In this document: positions 6,063 to 7,390 of the stretch, in pieces
Layout of the letters: each line of letters begins with the position of its first letter
How positions within the stretch are numbered: the stretch's first letter is position 1
Source: Treponema sp.
GTDB lineage: Bacteria > Spirochaetota > Spirochaetia > Treponematales > Rectinemataceae
DNA length: 7,390 bases
Assembly: GCA_017849315.1 (NCBI GenBank)
Contig: JAFIHQ010000141.1
Coordinates: 1-7,390, forward strand
Reading direction: 5' to 3'
Made by a program: the position numbers and the translations under genes
The notes under the pieces: generated by a model
The model's database searches: none
What the model was told of the DNA's origin: nothing
Seen by the model: only the letters and a program-made list of their open reading frames with translations

Positions 6063-6986
6063 ATGGAAGATCAAAAAGATACGCTAAGGACGCTGGCAGG
6101 ACTAAATGCCGACACTATTCTTACGAACGCGACACCGGCAGCTGAGGGCTTTAAAAAGCTCTACACCATTGTTAGCCGCTTGCGCGCTCAAGACGGTTGC
6201 CCTTGGGATAGAGAACAGACACCGATGTCTATCCGCAATAACATTGTTGAAGAAGCCTACGAACTGGTTGAGGCTATTACAGCCAAAGACTCAGAGCACA
6301 CTAAGGAAGAGCTTGGTGACCTCTTTATGCTCGCCACGATGACCCTTTCTATGTACGAGCAAGATGGATCGCTTCGGGCTTCAGACGTTTTCGATGCGGT
6401 AGTTGCCAAACTTGTCCGGCGTCATCCACATGTTTTTGGCGATTCGGACGCATCCACTCCGGATCAGGTTGTTGCACAGTGGAATGAAATAAAGGAGAAA
6501 AAAGAAGGACGTAGGAAAAAGGACTCCATTCTGGATGACGTGCCCAAACACCTCCCTCCGCTGGAAAAAGCCTATAAGATTCAGAAAAAAGCGGCAAAAG
6601 TCGGTTTTGATTGGGCAGACAGCAAAGGAGTCTGGGATAAGCTTGTTGAAGAAAGCAAAGAAGTACAGGAAGCCGCAAGCGCATTGCCTACGTTCTCGAC
6701 AGACGCGCCATTCTGGACAGACGCGCCAGACTCCCCTGCCGCCAAAGACACGCAAGCCTACGACCGCCTGGAACAGGAAATGGGCGACCTACTCTTTACT
6801 GCAGTAAACCTGGCTCGATTCTACAAAATCGACCCTTCGCTGGCACTTCAACGCGCCAACGAGAAATTTACCGAACGATTCCATTACATAGAAAACCAGC
6901 TCAAGAAGGATGGCACAACACCCGATCCTTCTCTTTCGCAGAGAATGGAAAATCTCTGGGACGAGGCAAAAGGGCAGAAAGTCTAG
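6063..6986 (+). CDS. mazG: Nucleoside triphosphate pyrophosphohydrolase MazG
   Basis: MazG hydrolyses nucleoside triphosphates to monophosphates and pyrophosphate, and is thought to cleanse the nucleotide pool and, in E. coli, to affect stress signalling; it is cytoplasmic. Both MazG-type halves are present in 307 residues. The first has CPWDREQT (46-53), the metal-binding pattern EExxE (63-67) and ExxD (83-86), then KLVRRHPHVFGD. The second has the family's VP-LPPLEKAYKIQKKAA-VGFDW, EESKE, EMGDLLFTAVNLAR, and ANEKFTERF, ending in MENLWDEAK. The protein is longer than the E. coli enzyme (263 residues) because of an N-terminal extension of about 25 residues and a Pro/Thr/Asp-rich insertion in the second half with a 6-codon tandem duplication. 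The start at 6063 has only a weak GAG ribosome-binding site 6 nt upstream. No downstream Met precedes the conserved core, so this start is kept. The stop codon falls inside an inverted repeat. Confidence 0.95.
   Translation: MEDQKDTLRTLAGLNADTILTNATPAAEGFKKLYTIVSRLRAQDGCPWDREQTPMSIRNNIVEEAYELVEAITAKDSEHTKEELGDLFMLATMTLSMYEQDGSLRASDVFDAVVAKLVRRHPHVFGDSDASTPDQVVAQWNEIKEKKEGRRKKDSILDDVPKHLPPLEKAYKIQKKAAKVGFDWADSKGVWDKLVEESKEVQEAASALPTFSTDAPFWTDAPDSPAAKDTQAYDRLEQEMGDLLFTAVNLARFYKIDPSLALQRANEKFTERFHYIENQLKKDGTTPDPSLSQRMENLWDEAKGQKV
6698..6733 (+). repeat. In-frame 18-bp tandem duplication within mazG
   Basis: GACAGACGCGCCA occurs at 6698-6710 and again at 6716-6728, a period of 18 bp, or six codons. 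The two units encode TDAPFW and TDAPDS within the insertion of the second MazG half. The first 13 bases are identical and the last five partly differ, which suggests a fairly recent duplication. The reading frame is kept. Confidence 0.8.
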
Positions 6987-7006
6987 CCATATTCAGCGTG
7001 GCTAGA
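6982..7006 (+). other. Inverted repeat spanning the mazG stop codon
   Basis: TCTAGCCA (6982-6989) and TGGCTAGA (6999-7006) are perfect 8-bp arms around a 9-nt loop. The mazG stop TAG (6984-6986) lies in the left arm. No T-run follows, so it is not a standard intrinsic terminator. Its right arm ends 24 bp before the -10 box of the MFS gene, so it could also be an operator for that promoter. Confidence 0.5.
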
Positions 7007-7030
7007 ATTCCGCTTGAACCGGAAATGTAG

Positions 7031-7036
7031 TATACT
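7031..7036 (+). promoter_or_regulatory. -10 box (TATACT) for the MFS gene, leaderless-type
   Basis: TATACT ends 6 nt before the ATG at 7043, so transcription would begin at the A of the start codon. No Shine-Dalgarno is visible upstream. The hexamer is the same as that before the nucleotidyltransferase gene. No convincing -35 box is present at normal spacing; TTGAAC (7014-7019) is only 11 bp away. Confidence 0.45.
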
Positions 7037-7042
7037 CCGCAT

Positions 7043-7390
7043 ATGGCCGAACCGCTTTCTCCAAGCAGGCTCCAGAAAGCCCGAAACGACTATTATATCT
7101 TCAATATTGTCAACTCGGTGTCATTCGTACTGGTCTCAGGTTCGTTTGTAACGCTGTTTGCGCTGCGCTTGGGGGCATCGAATGCCACAGTCGGCCTTCT
7201 CAACGCCATAACCTACTTTACATACTTTTTTATGCCACTGGGCAAACGACTCACCAGCAAAAAACCAATCGTCTGGGTCTATGGTTGGGCGTGGGTCGCT
7301 CGGTACATCGCACTTATACCAGTGCTTCTTGCCCCTTTGCTCGCCATGCAAGGCAAACAAAGCGCGGCAGTGGGCCTTCTGTTGGCAGGA
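7043..7390 (+). CDS. Major facilitator superfamily permease, partial, 3' end off the right edge
   Basis: An open frame of 116 codons starts at the ATG at 7043 and runs to the window end without a stop. After a short polar N-terminus (1-16, with RLQKARNDYY), hydrophobic segments lie at about 18-42, 48-67 and 76-102, with a fourth beginning near 107. The order fits an MFS N-terminus: helix 1 with a polar-residue-containing face, LRLGASNATVGLLNA leading into helix 2, and a basic loop GKRLTSKKP between helices 2 and 3 at the position of MFS motif A, although the classical motif is degenerate. The start of the protein resembles a group of MFS permeases of anaerobic bacteria with unknown substrate. 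The substrate cannot be told from this fragment. No Shine-Dalgarno is present and a -10 box lies 6 nt upstream, so the mRNA is probably leaderless and separate from mazG. Confidence 0.75.
   Translation, partial: MAEPLSPSRLQKARNDYYIFNIVNSVSFVLVSGSFVTLFALRLGASNATVGLLNAITYFTYFFMPLGKRLTSKKPIVWVYGWAWVARYIALIPVLLAPLLAMQGKQSAAVGLLLAG

Overview
The window reads as an ordinary chromosomal segment of an anaerobic bacterium. The anchor is a complete gene for pyruvate:ferredoxin (flavodoxin) oxidoreductase (nifJ), an oxygen-sensitive enzyme of anaerobic pyruvate metabolism. Three other traits hint at an actinobacterium of the class Coriobacteriia (Eggerthellales-like): a membrane-anchored LuxR-type regulator, several genes that seem to start leaderless just behind a TATACT-like -10 box, and mixed, middling G+C. 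This placement is inference. No rRNA, tRNA, CRISPR array, insertion sequence or integrase was seen.

Layout. 1-629 (minus) holds the N-terminal 209 codons of a sugar-phosphate nucleotidyltransferase whose 3' end lies beyond the left edge. A 193-bp divergent intergenic region carries its -10 box, a well-spaced promoter for nifJ, and a tandem 8-bp repeat. nifJ (823-4383) follows and is closed by a strong intrinsic terminator at 4447-4489. Then come a small VanZ-like membrane protein (about 4572-4931), a 296-bp intergenic stretch, a membrane-anchored LuxR-type regulator (5228-5974), mazG (6063-6986), and the first 116 codons of an MFS permease running off the right edge from 7043.

How the genes relate. 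They do not form one obvious pathway. nifJ appears to be its own transcription unit: own promoter, own Shine-Dalgarno, strong terminator. MazG is a housekeeping nucleotide-pool cleaner. The vanZ-like and luxR genes sit in a visibly more A+T-rich stretch (sampled 60-bp lines have 38-40% G+C, against 63% in a sampled nifJ line) and could be a later arrival or simply be membrane-protein genes. Most genes look separately transcribed, since the gaps contain candidate promoters or hairpins.

I did not find a convincing undescribed system. The points most worth a second look are the repeated leaderless-start architecture, the short membrane-anchored LuxR protein, and the small in-frame repeat expansions in linkers of two enzymes.
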